64,000 nucleotides of DNA from Bin87 sp964502995 (GCA_964502995.1 CAZCZB010000003.1:55133-119132); one strand, 5' to 3'; shown: positions 8,566-15,910, counted from the stretch's first letter. Numbers and translations are program-made. The notes: generated by a model from the sequence alone, not told the origin.

Positions 8566-9669
8566 TCACGTCCCGGTGACGAACGCCTCGCACACCCCGG
8601 CGGCGTCCAGAATTTCGCTGATGTTGGCCGTCTCGCGGGTGGTGTGGAAATCCCGGACGCCGATGCCCACGGGCAGGGCGGCGATGCCATGCTCAAAGAA
8701 CACGTTGGCGTCGGACCCGCCGCCGGTGGTTTCCATGGTCGGGGTCAGGCCGACCGACGCGACGGCGCGGGAGATGTCGGTGAGCGCGGGATGTTCCCGG
8801 GCCACGTCGTAGGCGCGATACTGGTTCCAGATGTTGAGTTCGATGTTGGCGTTGGGATACCAGGCAGCGATCTGGTCAAAGGCGCGGCGGAACTCGGTGG
8901 TGTAGTTTTCCAGCTTGGCCTGGTCGCGGGAGCGCAGTTCGCCGTCGAGGTACGCCGACTCGGGGACGATGTTGCGCTTCAACCCGCCCTGCAGAAATCC
9001 GATGTTGCTGGTGGTTTCGTGGTCGATGCGCCCAAGGGGTAGGCGAGTGAGAATCTGGGCCGCGATCAGGAGGGCGGATACGCCGTTTTCCGGCTCCAGG
9101 CCGGCGTGGGCGGCGACGCCGGTGATGTTGGCCTGCACGATGTTCTGGGCGGGCGCGCCGACGCACACGCGACTCACGGGACCCTCACCGTCGAATACGA
9201 TGCCCGTTTTGGCCTTCACCAGCGCGAAGTCCAGGTTGCGCGCTCCGTTCAGACCGCCTTCCTCGGCCCGGGAAAATACCACCTGGACCGGCAGGCTGGG
9301 CCCGCCGTTTTCGATTGCGGAGGTCAGTCCCTCCAGCACGATGGCGATACCTGCTTTGCAGTCGCCGCCGAGTATGGTGGTGCCGTCGGACCTCAGTGTC
9401 TCTCCGTCGGCGTCCAGGGCGGGCTTGATGCCGCGGCCCGGTTCGACGGTGTCCATGTGGGCCGACAGCATCCGGGGCGTGTGGCCGTTGCCGGCGGAGG
9501 TTCCGGAGAGCGTGGCCACCAGGTTTCCGTAGGTGTCGTGCTCGATAGCGGCGCCCATTCGGGACAGGCGGTCTGACAAATGCGCGTCGATGGCGTCTTC
9601 CTCGCCGGTGGGACTGTCGATTTTGATGAGTTCAATGAGGGTGTCGGTAAGACGCTGTCGATCAGGCAT
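8566..9669 (-). CDS. M20 family metallopeptidase (peptidase T/ArgE-like)
   Basis: Zinc-dependent aminopeptidase or deacylase (367 aa). Metal-site motifs are SAHMDTVEPG (about residue 70), GGDCKAG, the catalytic Glu pair in FSRAEEGG (about 138), FDGEGP, and the C-terminal ligand His in VRDFHTTRE. A dimerisation lid lies between about residues 175 and 280. This layout resembles peptidase T-like proteins that cleave short peptides. It is the first gene of the minus-strand repair/metabolic block and 33 bases upstream of the amidohydrolase. Confidence 0.87.
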   Translation of the reverse strand: MPDRQRLTDTLIELIKIDSPTGEEDAIDAHLSDRLSRMGAAIEHDTYGNLVATLSGTSAGNGHTPRMLSAHMDTVEPGRGIKPALDADGETLRSDGTTILGGDCKAGIAIVLEGLTSAIENGGPSLPVQVVFSRAEEGGLNGARNLDFALVKAKTGIVFDGEGPVSRVCVGAPAQNIVQANITGVAAHAGLEPENGVSALLIAAQILTRLPLGRIDHETTSNIGFLQGGLKRNIVPESAYLDGELRSRDQAKLENYTTEFRRAFDQIAAWYPNANIELNIWNQYRAYDVAREHPALTDISRAVASVGLTPTMETTGGGSDANVFFEHGIAALPVGIGVRDFHTTRETANISEILDAAGVCEAFVTGT

Positions 9670-9789
9670 TTTCTGGCCTCCTGGCGGCGATGGCAGGCAG
9701 TGGAATCGTTGAGCGCATTATGATGGTGTCGGGCGATCTTTGCCAGTCGATAGATCCTGGAAACCGGAACCGGAGGATTGGTGGTGGCG

Positions 9790-9818
9790 TTGACATGGTT
9801 GCCGGGCCAGCCGATAAT
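9790..9818 (+). promoter_or_regulatory. Sigma70-type promoter for moaD-moaE
   Basis: TTGACA (9790-9795), a 17-base spacer and GATAAT (9813-9818). The predicted transcription start is about 7 bases on, which puts the moaD ATG at 9828 within a few bases of the mRNA 5' end. The transcript is therefore nearly leaderless. Confidence 0.65.
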
Positions 9819-9827
9819 CACTTTAGT

Positions 9828-10073
9828 ATGCGTTTTGAAGTTCGTTTATTCGCGCTCTACCGGGAACGGGCCGGGGCATCTTTGGTATCCGTGGATTTGC
9901 CGGAGGGGTCCAGCGTCGGAGAACTTACCGACGCGGTGCGCGCCGATTACCCGATGCTCGCTCCCCCGGAGGTGAGAATCGTGGTGGCGGTGAACGCTGA
10001 GTATGCCGATGATGACCTGACGCTCCAGGCCGGAGACGAGGTCTGCCTGATTCCACCGGTTAGCGGAGGCTGA
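9828..10073 (+). CDS. moaD: Molybdopterin synthase small subunit MoaD
   Basis: Ubiquitin-like sulfur carrier (81 aa) of molybdopterin synthase. It has the beta-grasp opening VRLFALYRERAG and the essential C-terminal Gly-Gly in IPPVSGG, where thiocarboxylate forms. The frame continues upstream, but the ATG at 9828 gives the correct N-terminus and follows the promoter directly. Its TGA overlaps the moaE start (TGATG), indicating coupled synthesis of the two subunits. Confidence 0.93.
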   Translation: MRFEVRLFALYRERAGASLVSVDLPEGSSVGELTDAVRADYPMLAPPEVRIVVAVNAEYADDDLTLQAGDEVCLIPPVSGG

Positions 10074-10561
10074 TGACCATGATTGTCCTGACCGATCAAA
10101 CCCTGGACCCGGTGTCGATCACCGATTCCGTGCGCAAGGATGGCAACGGCGCGGTGGTAACGTTCCTGGGAACCACGAGGGACAACTTCGGGGGCAAGGC
10201 CGTTACCCGGCTGGAATACGAAGCCTACGACGCCATGGCGATCAAGAAGCTCCACGAGGTGAGAGACAGCCTGTGCGTCGATTATGGCATCGAGGACATC
10301 GCCATTGCTCACCGCACCGGGCGTGTTGACGTCGGTGAGATCAGCCTGATCGTGGCGGTCGCGTCGCCCCACCGGGTGGAGGCGTTCAAGGCGTGCCACG
10401 AGGCGGTCGACCGGATCAAGACCATCGTCCCGATCTGGAAGAAGGAATGGTTCGCCGACGGTTCCCGCTGGGTTGCGTGCGAGGATCACGAATTCGGGAA
10501 TGAGGCAGAGCATGACCACGCGCACGCGGAGCGACACGCAGTAGCCAGCGCCGACGACTGA
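10073..10561 (+). CDS. moaE: Molybdopterin synthase large subunit MoaE
   Basis: Catalytic subunit (162 aa) that adds two sulfurs to precursor Z to give molybdopterin. It shows TFLGTTRDNFGGK, the LEYEAYDAMA segment, HRTGRVDVGE, and the conserved VASPHRVEAF plus PIWKKEWF with the active-site lysines. The last 20 residues (rich in His and Glu) are an extension. A second ATG two codons on is an alternative start. It converges with rimM, with no gap and no clear terminator. Confidence 0.95.
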   Translation: MTMIVLTDQTLDPVSITDSVRKDGNGAVVTFLGTTRDNFGGKAVTRLEYEAYDAMAIKKLHEVRDSLCVDYGIEDIAIAHRTGRVDVGEISLIVAVASPHRVEAFKACHEAVDRIKTIVPIWKKEWFADGSRWVACEDHEFGNEAEHDHAHAERHAVASADD

Positions 10562-11158
10562 TCAGCGAAGGCCGTCCAACAGGTGGACCAGCATCGTCCC
10601 CGTTGCCAGGTCCACTTTTTTGATGACCTGAGATATCGCCGGCAGCAGGATCTCTTTCCCGTCGGTGGAGCGGACGATATAAACGTCGTTGCTTCCCGTC
10701 TCCAGGACCTCGCGCAGTGCGCCCAGATGCTCGCCCTCGTCGGTCAGCACGTTGAGGCCAACCAACTGGTAGTGGTAATACTCGTCCGGCTCCAGGTCTG
10801 CGTCGGTGTCGATGGGGGCGAACAACCACTCGTCGGTCATCTTGCGCCCATCGGCGTCGCTGTCCAACCCGTCCAGTCCGAGCAGTGCGTAACCGTCGGG
10901 CAACCGCCTGAACGAGTCCAGCGTCCAGAGGGTATCGGCAATTGTGATCGAACTGCCCGGGCGGAAGCGGTTGGGGTTGTCGGAATAGGGCTGAACCCTG
11001 AGGATCCCGTCAACGCCGTGGGGACGAATTACGCGCCCAATCAAGACAAAGCCGTCGGGGACTTCGGGTTCTTCCGGGCTCTGTTGGGCGCGGCCAGGTG
11101 GCCGGCCGGTAGCGGGGGCGCGGTTGTGCGAGCGCCCCGATCGTCTCCTGTTAGACAA
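10562..11158 (-). CDS. rimM: Ribosome maturation factor RimM
   Basis: 16S rRNA processing factor (198 aa) for assembly of the 30S head, binding ribosomal protein S19. The N-terminal RimM domain (LIGRVIRPHGVDGILRVQPY, about 38-57) is followed by a PRC-barrel (YYHYQLVGLNV and ILLPAISQVI). The first 30 residues are a basic, low-complexity tail. It overlaps khpA by 8 bases as the third gene of the rpsP operon. No trmD or rplS follows, unlike the usual order. Confidence 0.96.
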   Translation of the reverse strand: MSNRRRSGRSHNRAPATGRPPGRAQQSPEEPEVPDGFVLIGRVIRPHGVDGILRVQPYSDNPNRFRPGSSITIADTLWTLDSFRRLPDGYALLGLDGLDSDADGRKMTDEWLFAPIDTDADLEPDEYYHYQLVGLNVLTDEGEHLGALREVLETGSNDVYIVRSTDGKEILLPAISQVIKKVDLATGTMLVHLLDGLR

Positions 11159-11378
11159 TCTCCAATACTGCTCGTGTGCCGTCTTTCACGGCCGCCACCC
11201 TGAGCAGTACCCGCATGGCCTGGGCTACTCTGCCCTGTCGCCCGATAACCTTTCCCTTGTCTTCGGGGGCCACTTCCAAGCGGATCACGATCTGATCGCC
11301 CTCATCGGATTCGGTGACACGAACCGCATCGGGGTTGGAAGTCAGGGACCGAGCTATGAACTCAATCAGCTCTTTCAT
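11151..11378 (-). CDS. khpA: RNA-binding KH-domain protein KhpA
   Basis: Small single-KH protein (75 aa) that binds RNA, with KhpB in many bacteria. The KH signature VIGRQGRVAQAMR contains the GxxG loop, and the opening MKELIEFIARSL is typical of the family. The ATG at 11378 lies 17 bases inside the end of rpsP, and the end overlaps rimM by 8 bases. The three genes are therefore translationally coupled. Confidence 0.94.
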   Translation of the reverse strand: MKELIEFIARSLTSNPDAVRVTESDEGDQIVIRLEVAPEDKGKVIGRQGRVAQAMRVLLRVAAVKDGTRAVLEIV

Positions 11379-11631
11379 CGGCGTGTACCTTATCGAAAAT
11401 GCCGTTGAAATCAAAGATACGCCGCACTGGATCGGAGGGTTGTGCGCCTTTGCGCAACCAATCGACCGCTCGTTGTTCGTCCAACGTTACCGCCGGAGGA
11501 TCTGCCATGGGGTCGTAGTGGCCGATGCCGTCGATATATGCGCCATCGCGAGGGTTGCGCTTTTCGGTGACGACGATTCGATAGTAGGGCCGGCCTTTCT
11601 TTCCTACCCTCCGCAGGCGGATTCGCAGCAT
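11362..11631 (-). CDS. rpsP: 30S ribosomal protein S16
   Basis: Small-subunit protein (89 aa) needed for 16S folding. The N-terminus MLRIRLRRVGKKGRPYYRIV is diagnostic, and GAYIDGIGHYDP follows. A GGAG ribosome-binding site lies about 7 bases before the ATG. It heads the rpsP-khpA-rimM operon. A promoter is immediately upstream (11668-11696), and beyond that is a structured leader with its own promoter. Confidence 0.98.
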   Translation of the reverse strand: MLRIRLRRVGKKGRPYYRIVVTEKRNPRDGAYIDGIGHYDPMADPPAVTLDEQRAVDWLRKGAQPSDPVRRIFDFNGIFDKVHADERAD

Positions 11632-11667
11632 TTCAACTCCGGGATGATTTACCGATTTTAGACATTA

Positions 11668-11696
11668 ACTGTACGTACTCGTGCTTGGTTTGTCAA
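11668..11696 (-). promoter_or_regulatory. Proximal promoter of the rpsP operon
   Basis: On the minus strand, TTGACA (11691-11696), a 17-base spacer and TACAGT (11668-11673). The predicted start is about 30 bases before the rpsP ATG, giving a short plain leader. It lies downstream of the terminator at 11757-11807, so rpsP can be transcribed independently of the structured leader. Confidence 0.72.
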
Positions 11697-11756
11697 TTGA
11701 ACAGCGCCAAAGACGGGAATAGCGTAACTAAACCGGGCAACAGCAGCACGGGCGTT

Positions 11757-11807
11757 AAAAGGGTATCGGGCCCAGACTGGACCTTTGGCTTGCCGCCCGA
11801 TGCTCCC
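11757..11807 (-). terminator. Intrinsic terminator-like hairpin in the rpsP upstream leader
   Basis: On the minus strand the arm ATCGGGC (11801-11795) pairs with GCCCGAT (11771-11765). The pairing is extended by GGG (11807-11805) with CCC (11763-11761), and TTTTAA follows. Bases 11768-11771 of its 3' arm are shared with an alternative pairing partner, so the terminator can be pre-empted. Confidence 0.5.
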
Positions 11808-11883
11808 AAAAACCTTGGGGCGACGGTAGACACTGGTCTGGGCCCGACTGACGGGCTAATTGCCGTTTGAAAAAGCGATGACG

Positions 11884-11955
11884 CTAAGAGGCGTTCACCC
11901 CGTCGTGTCCAGACTGGTGCCTACCATCGCCCCAGCATGTTAAACTGTGTTCCAT
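11884..11955 (-). CDS. 23-residue leader peptide ORF
   Basis: A short ORF beginning MEHSLTCWGDG and ending HDGVNAS, with a TAG stop. It is preceded by a perfect anti-16S match AAAGGAGGTGA (11961-11972, minus strand) at good spacing from the ATG at 11955. Its codons 8-16 form the 5' arm of the long hairpin, so translation would unfold it. It is rich in His (3), Gly and polar residues and has adjacent Cys-Trp codons. A second ATG closer to the ribosome-binding site opens a 13-codon alternative frame. Function is unknown; leader peptide is inferred from position. Confidence 0.45.
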   Translation of the reverse strand: MEHSLTCWGDGRHQSGHDGVNAS

Positions 11956-12001
11956 TAGCCATCACCTCCTTTTTCAAAGTTCCGCACCAGCGGTTGACGC
12001 C

Positions 12002-12030
12002 AATTTACAGTCGGGAAGGCAACTTGTCAA
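12002..12030 (-). promoter_or_regulatory. Distal promoter driving the structured leader
   Basis: On the minus strand, TTGACA (12025-12030), a 17-base spacer and TAAATT (12002-12007). Transcription would begin near 11995, about 25 bases before the strong ribosome-binding site of the short ORF. It overlaps the beginning of fmt on the opposite strand. Confidence 0.6.
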
Positions 12031-13007
12031 GACATTTTCCCTCAGAATCCATAGAGTCAAATCCGGCTGCGCCGCCCTGGCGCGTAGTGTTCATGGGAAC
12101 GCCGGCGTTTGTTGTTTCGACCCTGGAAGCTTTGGATGCCGACCCGCAGGTTGACGTGGTGGCAGCATACACCACCCCCGACCGCCGCCGGGGGAGAGGC
12201 CAGGCGTATGAAGCCACCCCGGTCAAGTCCGGCGCTCTGGATCTCGGAATACCGGTAGTCCAACCTCGCACGCTGCGCGACGCCGACGCCGTGGCAGACC
12301 TTAAATCGTGGGAGCCGGATGTGGTGGTGGTGGCCGCCTACGGGCGCTTCCTGCCGCCCGATGCCCTGGCCATCCCCAAATTTGGGTGCCTCAACCTGCA
12401 TCCGTCGTTGCTGCCCAGGCATCGCGGGCCTTCCCCGGTGGCCGGCGCGATTCTCTCGGGCGACGATGCAACCGGAATCACGCTGATGCTGCTGGATGAA
12501 GGTATGGACACCGGGCCGATCATCGCGCAGCGCAGTCGGCCTCTGGACTCCCATGAGGACGCGGAATCCCTGACGACGGCGCTGTTCGATGATGGCGCAT
12601 CACTTTTGATGGAAACGCTGCCGAAATGGATTGAAGGGCGGATTCAAGCCGTACCGCAGGACGACGGCGTCGCCACCTATACCGAGAAATTTGAAAAATC
12701 CGACGGGTTGATTGACTGGGGTCAGGACGCCGAAACGCTGGCGCGCCGTCTGCGGGCGTTCACGCCGTGGCCCGGTCTGCACACCAGATGGGATGGCAAG
12801 GAACTCAAAATCCTGGGCGCCGAACCATCCGCGGACGGTGGAGAGGAACCCGGACGGGTGACCCCCCACCCGTCCGAAGGAATCGGCGTTGGCACCGGTT
12901 CGGGTTTGTTGGTGATAAGCCGGCTGCAGCTGGAAGGGCGCCGCCCCTGCGGCGTGGCCGAGTTTTTGAGGGGTTATCCGCAATTCGAGAATGCAACGTT
13001 GCGATGA
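12024..13007 (+). CDS. fmt: Methionyl-tRNA formyltransferase
   Basis: Transfers formyl from 10-formyl-THF to Met-tRNA(fMet). The formyltransferase core starts WRVVFMGTPAF. The active-site block is LNLHPSLLPRHRGPSPV followed by GMDTGPI, and the C-terminal OB-fold domain begins near residue 205. The only upstream ATG (11937) would add about 50 unusual residues. The TTG at 12024 follows GGGAAGG and gives 327 aa, close to the family's 310-320, so it is preferred. The start region overlaps the divergent leader promoter. Confidence 0.93.
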   Translation: MSRHFPSESIESNPAAPPWRVVFMGTPAFVVSTLEALDADPQVDVVAAYTTPDRRRGRGQAYEATPVKSGALDLGIPVVQPRTLRDADAVADLKSWEPDVVVVAAYGRFLPPDALAIPKFGCLNLHPSLLPRHRGPSPVAGAILSGDDATGITLMLLDEGMDTGPIIAQRSRPLDSHEDAESLTTALFDDGASLLMETLPKWIEGRIQAVPQDDGVATYTEKFEKSDGLIDWGQDAETLARRLRAFTPWPGLHTRWDGKELKILGAEPSADGGEEPGRVTPHPSEGIGVGTGSGLLVISRLQLEGRRPCGVAEFLRGYPQFENATLR

Positions 13008-13034
13008 CCGGCCGGGACGCAATGGCGCATAGCC

Positions 13035-13208
13035 TCATCTGCCGACGCCCTGGTGGAACTTCCGCGTACCACACCGCACACAATACCCGATGGTTGCGGG
13101 CATTCCGTTCCGCATGGTGATGATCTCGACGTCACGGGTGGGGGTGTTTGCATTGCACCGGGCACAGTAGATGATCGGCTCTCTGGGTTCCCGCGGTTCT
13201 GGCGGCAT
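13035..13208 (-). CDS. Small zinc-ribbon protein (DUF5679-like)
   Basis: A 57-residue protein with two CxxC knuckles: YCARC (residues 14-18) and YCVRC (42-46). The spacing and the stretch ITMRNGMPATIGYC match the small DUF5679 zinc-ribbon proteins as I know them. A GGGGGA ribbon about 5 bases before the ATG serves as ribosome-binding site. It is convergent with fmt. Function is unknown; zinc binding is inferred from the cysteines. Confidence 0.78.
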   Translation of the reverse strand: MPPEPREPREPIIYCARCNANTPTRDVEIITMRNGMPATIGYCVRCGTRKFHQGVGR

Positions 13209-13445
13209 GATTTCCCCCTTATGCGAGGTTGATTACCGCGCCGGAAACTCGCCCGGAATTGCTCCGGCCTGCCCACCTGCCGAAGTCGCCCCCAACGGGT
13301 GAGTGTCTCGCGGCGCGGCGCTCCACATTGGAAGCTTGCTGTCCCTGCCAACATTGCCCCGTGCTATATGCACATCGCGGGCTTATTGAGTCGGCTTCTA
13401 TACATACGAAGGATGCGGCCGTGTCGGTTTGAAATGGTAAACCCG

Positions 13446-13497
13446 ACCGGATATCCGGTTGAAAATACGTCGGCATCTCAAATCAACTGACGTATTT
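13446..13497. repeat. Two adjacent dyad symmetries in the 392-base gap before the cyclase gene
   Basis: ACCGGATATCCGGT is a perfect 14-base palindrome (13446-13459). It is followed by the inverted repeat AAATACGTC (13463-13471) and GACGTATTT (13489-13497). No T-run follows either, so they look more like operator sites than terminators. The rest of the gap 13209-13600 holds no convincing gene, although some shadow-like open frames cross it. The cyclase gene has a GGAGGG ribosome-binding site at its end. Confidence 0.45.
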
Positions 13498-13600
13498 CAG
13501 AGCGCAGCCTTTCCCGGCGAACGAAAGCGGCCGGCCATGGTGGTGTAAAATCTCGCGAAACTCCGCCGGCCCTCGCCGGCGGGACCAATCGGAGGGATTT

Positions 13601-14551
13601 ATGGCTTTCGCAGGAGTGCCCACGGAGGCGGAAGTGCTGGCGTGGTACCGCAACGAAAACAACTGGGGAAGATGGGGTCAGCAGGACCAACTGGGGGCCT
13701 TGAACCTGATAACCACCGCGAAACGAACACAGGCGGCCGCGCTGGTGCAAACCGGCGAGACGGTCAGTTGCGCCCGGCCGATTACCACCGACATGGCGCC
13801 TGATATCAGTCACCAGGTCCAGCGGTTCATGGTGGACAGCGGCGAGGGCCGCGATACCGACCCGCTGGAACGGCGAAATTCACGGCGCGGCGCGGCGGAG
13901 TTCATCGGCATGGTGTTTCACGGGCAAACGATCACCCACATCGACGCGCTGTCGCACTACTCCTACGATGGCATGATGTACAACGGGGTTCCGGCGGCCG
14001 TGGTCACGTCAAGGGAGGGCGCTCAGAGCCATGCCATTGACCTGACGGCGCAGGGCCTGGTCAGCCGGGGAGTGCTGCTGGACATCGCCAAGATACGCGG
14101 CGTTGACTGGCTGCCGCCCGACGCGCCGGTGATGCCGGAGGACCTGGACGCGGCAGAACGCGACCACGGCGTCACCGTGGAATCGGGCGATATTCTGCTG
14201 GTGCGGACCGGGAACTATCGTCGCCGTCTGGTCGAGGGCCCGTTGCCGCCCAGCGAGCCCAGCGTCGCCTGTCATGTGGCGTGCGCCCCCTGGTTCAAGG
14301 AGCGCGGCATCGCGATGCTGGGCACCGACACGTCAAACGATATCCGGCCCAACGAGTATTCAAACATCGTGTCGCCGCTCCACATCGCCTGCCTGGTGTA
14401 CCTGGGCGTGTGGCTGATCGACAACGCCAACCTGGAGGAGATCGCAGAGGCGACGGCAAGGCATGGACGCTACGAATTCATGCTGTCCATCGGCGCTTTG
14501 CGGCTGCGCAACGTGACGGGCAGTCCAGTCAATCCGATCGCTATATTCTGA
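13601..14551 (+). CDS. Cyclase family protein (kynurenine-formamidase-like metal hydrolase)
   Basis: Manganese/zinc hydrolase of the cyclase family (316 aa), whose members include bacterial kynurenine formamidase and isatin hydrolase. The metal-binding signature appears as FHGQTITHIDALSHYSYDG (about residues 106-124), and further residues lie in SGDILLVRTG. Length and the N-terminal motif WGRWGQQDQLGALNLI match a subgroup common in catabolic bacteria. It stands alone with its own terminator. The substrate is unknown. Confidence 0.85.
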   Translation: MAFAGVPTEAEVLAWYRNENNWGRWGQQDQLGALNLITTAKRTQAAALVQTGETVSCARPITTDMAPDISHQVQRFMVDSGEGRDTDPLERRNSRRGAAEFIGMVFHGQTITHIDALSHYSYDGMMYNGVPAAVVTSREGAQSHAIDLTAQGLVSRGVLLDIAKIRGVDWLPPDAPVMPEDLDAAERDHGVTVESGDILLVRTGNYRRRLVEGPLPPSEPSVACHVACAPWFKERGIAMLGTDTSNDIRPNEYSNIVSPLHIACLVYLGVWLIDNANLEEIAEATARHGRYEFMLSIGALRLRNVTGSPVNPIAIF

Positions 14552-14575
14552 TCGGTATTTCGCCGGCATACAGAT

Positions 14576-14602
14576 CGGGCGGCTCATCGAGCCGCCCGTT
14601 TT
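14576..14602 (+). terminator. Intrinsic terminator after the cyclase gene
   Basis: CGGGCGGCTC, loop ATC, GAGCCGCCCG, then TTTT: a perfect ten-pair stem followed by a T-run, 24 bases after the stop and between convergent genes. Confidence 0.88.
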
Positions 14603-14635
14603 GCTGACAATGGTTGAAAAGTTGGGTTTATCGTT

Positions 14636-15592
14636 TCAGAAGTTGGGTTTGTCGCTGCTGTCCGGTATTTCGTAGTTGGCCCGGTCCTGGCTCACCGGCA
14701 CGTCGATGCCCGATGTGTCGATGTCATCGAACCTTGGCCGCACCTGCATCTCGCGAAGGCGGCGGACGCGTTCCTCAATGGGCGGATGGGTTGAGAACAG
14801 CCGCGCCATTGACTTGCCGCTCAGCGGGTTGACGATGAACAGGTGCGACGCTGCCTCGTTCACTTTCATCGGGCGGATTTCGGATCCGAGTTCCAGCTTT
14901 TCCAACGCGCGGGCCAGGGCGTCCGGGTCGCCGCAGTTGTGCGCGCCGGTCTGGTCGGCCTGGTATTCGCGGGCGCGGGAGATCGCCAGGCGTATGAGCG
15001 TCGCCGCGATGGGCATGACGATGGCGATGATGAGCAGCCCGATAATGTTGCTGCCGCCGTTGTCGTCATCGTCGCTGTGGCTTCCGAAACTGCCGAAGAT
15101 GGCGGCGAACTGGGCCATGAAGGCCAGCATGGAGATTGCGCCGGCGATGGTGGCGACGACGGTCATGATCAGAGTGTCCCGGTTGCCAACGTGGGCCATC
15201 TCGTGGGCCATTACGCCGGCCAACTCGTCGCGGGTCAGGATGCGGCGGATTCCGGAGGTGACGGCGACGGCGGCGTTTTGGGGGTTGCGCCCGGTGGCAA
15301 ACGCGTTGGGCGAGTCGGTGTCGATCTCGTACACGCGAGGCATGGGCATATTGGCCAGCCGGGCCTGCTCCTCGACCAGTTCGTACAGTTCGGGATCATC
15401 CTCGCGTTCGATGGGTTTGGCGTGCGCCATGCCGAGCGCGATCTTGTCGCTGAACCAATAGGCGCCGAAGTTCAACGCCAGAGCAAAGAACAGCGCGATC
15501 AAGATTCCGGCCTGACCGCCGATTGCGCCGCCGATCATCAGCAGCATTCCGGTCAATACCATCAGCAGGAAGAAAGTTTTGAGAGTGTTCAT
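14636..15592 (-). CDS. htpX: M48 family zinc metalloprotease HtpX
   Basis: Membrane-bound protease for quality control of membrane proteins (318 aa). Two N-terminal transmembrane segments (residues 5-25 and 28-48) precede the HEMAH zinc motif near residue 129. Two further helices flank the DDDD-rich loop (SHSDDDDNGG), and the third zinc ligand Glu lies in SRAREYQADQTGA. The ending SMARLFSTHPPIEERVRRL is typical. The C-terminal tail of about 30 residues is longer than in E. coli. Confidence 0.95.
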   Translation of the reverse strand: MNTLKTFFLLMVLTGMLLMIGGAIGGQAGILIALFFALALNFGAYWFSDKIALGMAHAKPIEREDDPELYELVEEQARLANMPMPRVYEIDTDSPNAFATGRNPQNAAVAVTSGIRRILTRDELAGVMAHEMAHVGNRDTLIMTVVATIAGAISMLAFMAQFAAIFGSFGSHSDDDDNGGSNIIGLLIIAIVMPIAATLIRLAISRAREYQADQTGAHNCGDPDALARALEKLELGSEIRPMKVNEAASHLFIVNPLSGKSMARLFSTHPPIEERVRRLREMQVRPRFDDIDTSGIDVPVSQDRANYEIPDSSDKPNF

Positions 15593-15732
15593 GGGGTCCT
15601 CGCAGAACTACTGATGCTTGGTGAAACTCCACAATTGCATTGTAACATCGGGCGCGCTCCGCACACGCCTGGCGCAGGCGTCGGGCCAGAGGCTTTCGAT
15701 TATCACTCCACCTATCGGCTCACGTCCCACCT

Positions 15733-15819
15733 GTCCGCTCATCCTGAGCTTGTCGAAGGATGAGATTCATGGTTCGACAGGCTCCCGCCAAAGGCGGACG
15801 TTCCGCACCATGAGCGGAC
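15733..15819. repeat. REP-like nested inverted repeat (intergenic)
   Basis: An outer inverted repeat GTCCGCTCAT (15733-15742) and ATGAGCGGAC (15810-15819) encloses GAGCTTGTCGAA and TTCGACAGGCTC, which pair with one wobble. A related copy lies at 30038-30103. It occupies the 353-base gap 15593-15945, which otherwise holds only the promoter of the next gene. This CTGAGC-TGTCGAAGG element is seen in intergenic DNA of many bacteria. Confidence 0.8.
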
Positions 15820-15904
15820 TGGTGGCCCGCGTGGGAATAATCGAAAGGCCCTGGGCGCCGGGCCGGGGCACTTTACATAGCCTGCCCGCCGGAGGCCGAA
15901 GGGG

Positions 15905-15910
15905 TATAAT
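15905..15910 (+). promoter_or_regulatory. -10 element for the enolase-superfamily gene
   Basis: Consensus TATAAT, 35 bases before the ATG, in the context GGGGTATAATTCCCC, which is itself nearly palindromic. A TTTACA further upstream is too far away (27 bases) to be a normal -35. Confidence 0.45.

Larger units (their letters stand above)
11757..11995 (-). ncRNA. Structured leader RNA with alternative hairpins (candidate attenuator)
   Basis: The minus-strand transcript expected from the promoter at 12002-12030 contains a 25-base arm (11909-11933). It pairs almost end to end with 11817-11841, with two wobbles and one two-base mismatch. An inner GACGGG/CCCGTC helix extends the stem. The second arm can instead pair perfectly over ten bases (11836-11845 with 11768-11777) and thereby occupy part of the terminator. 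The first arm lies inside a short ORF. This three-way exclusive pairing is the architecture of a translation-dependent attenuator. The pairings are read directly; the regulatory role is inferred. I do not recognise an Rfam family. Confidence 0.5.

Noticed and set aside
11685..11870. 61-aa plus-strand open frame between rpsP and fmt
   Set aside because: It lies across the structured leader; no ribosome-binding site or recognisable protein, and the paired arms explain the sequence better.
11961..11972. ATCACCTCCTTT, identical to the 3' end of 16S rRNA
   Set aside because: Not an rRNA fragment: no other 16S sequence is around it. On the other strand it is simply a perfect Shine-Dalgarno sequence.
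11757..11995. The long hairpin as 6S RNA, tmRNA, SRP RNA or RNase P RNA
   Set aside because: None of the conserved blocks of these RNAs (tag reading frame, SRP tetraloop helix, RNase P core) is seen, and the 6S central bubble is not well formed.
13219..13476. 85-aa minus-strand open frame in the 13.2-13.6 kb gap
   Set aside because: No ribosome-binding site, no motif, and it overlaps the dyad symmetries.
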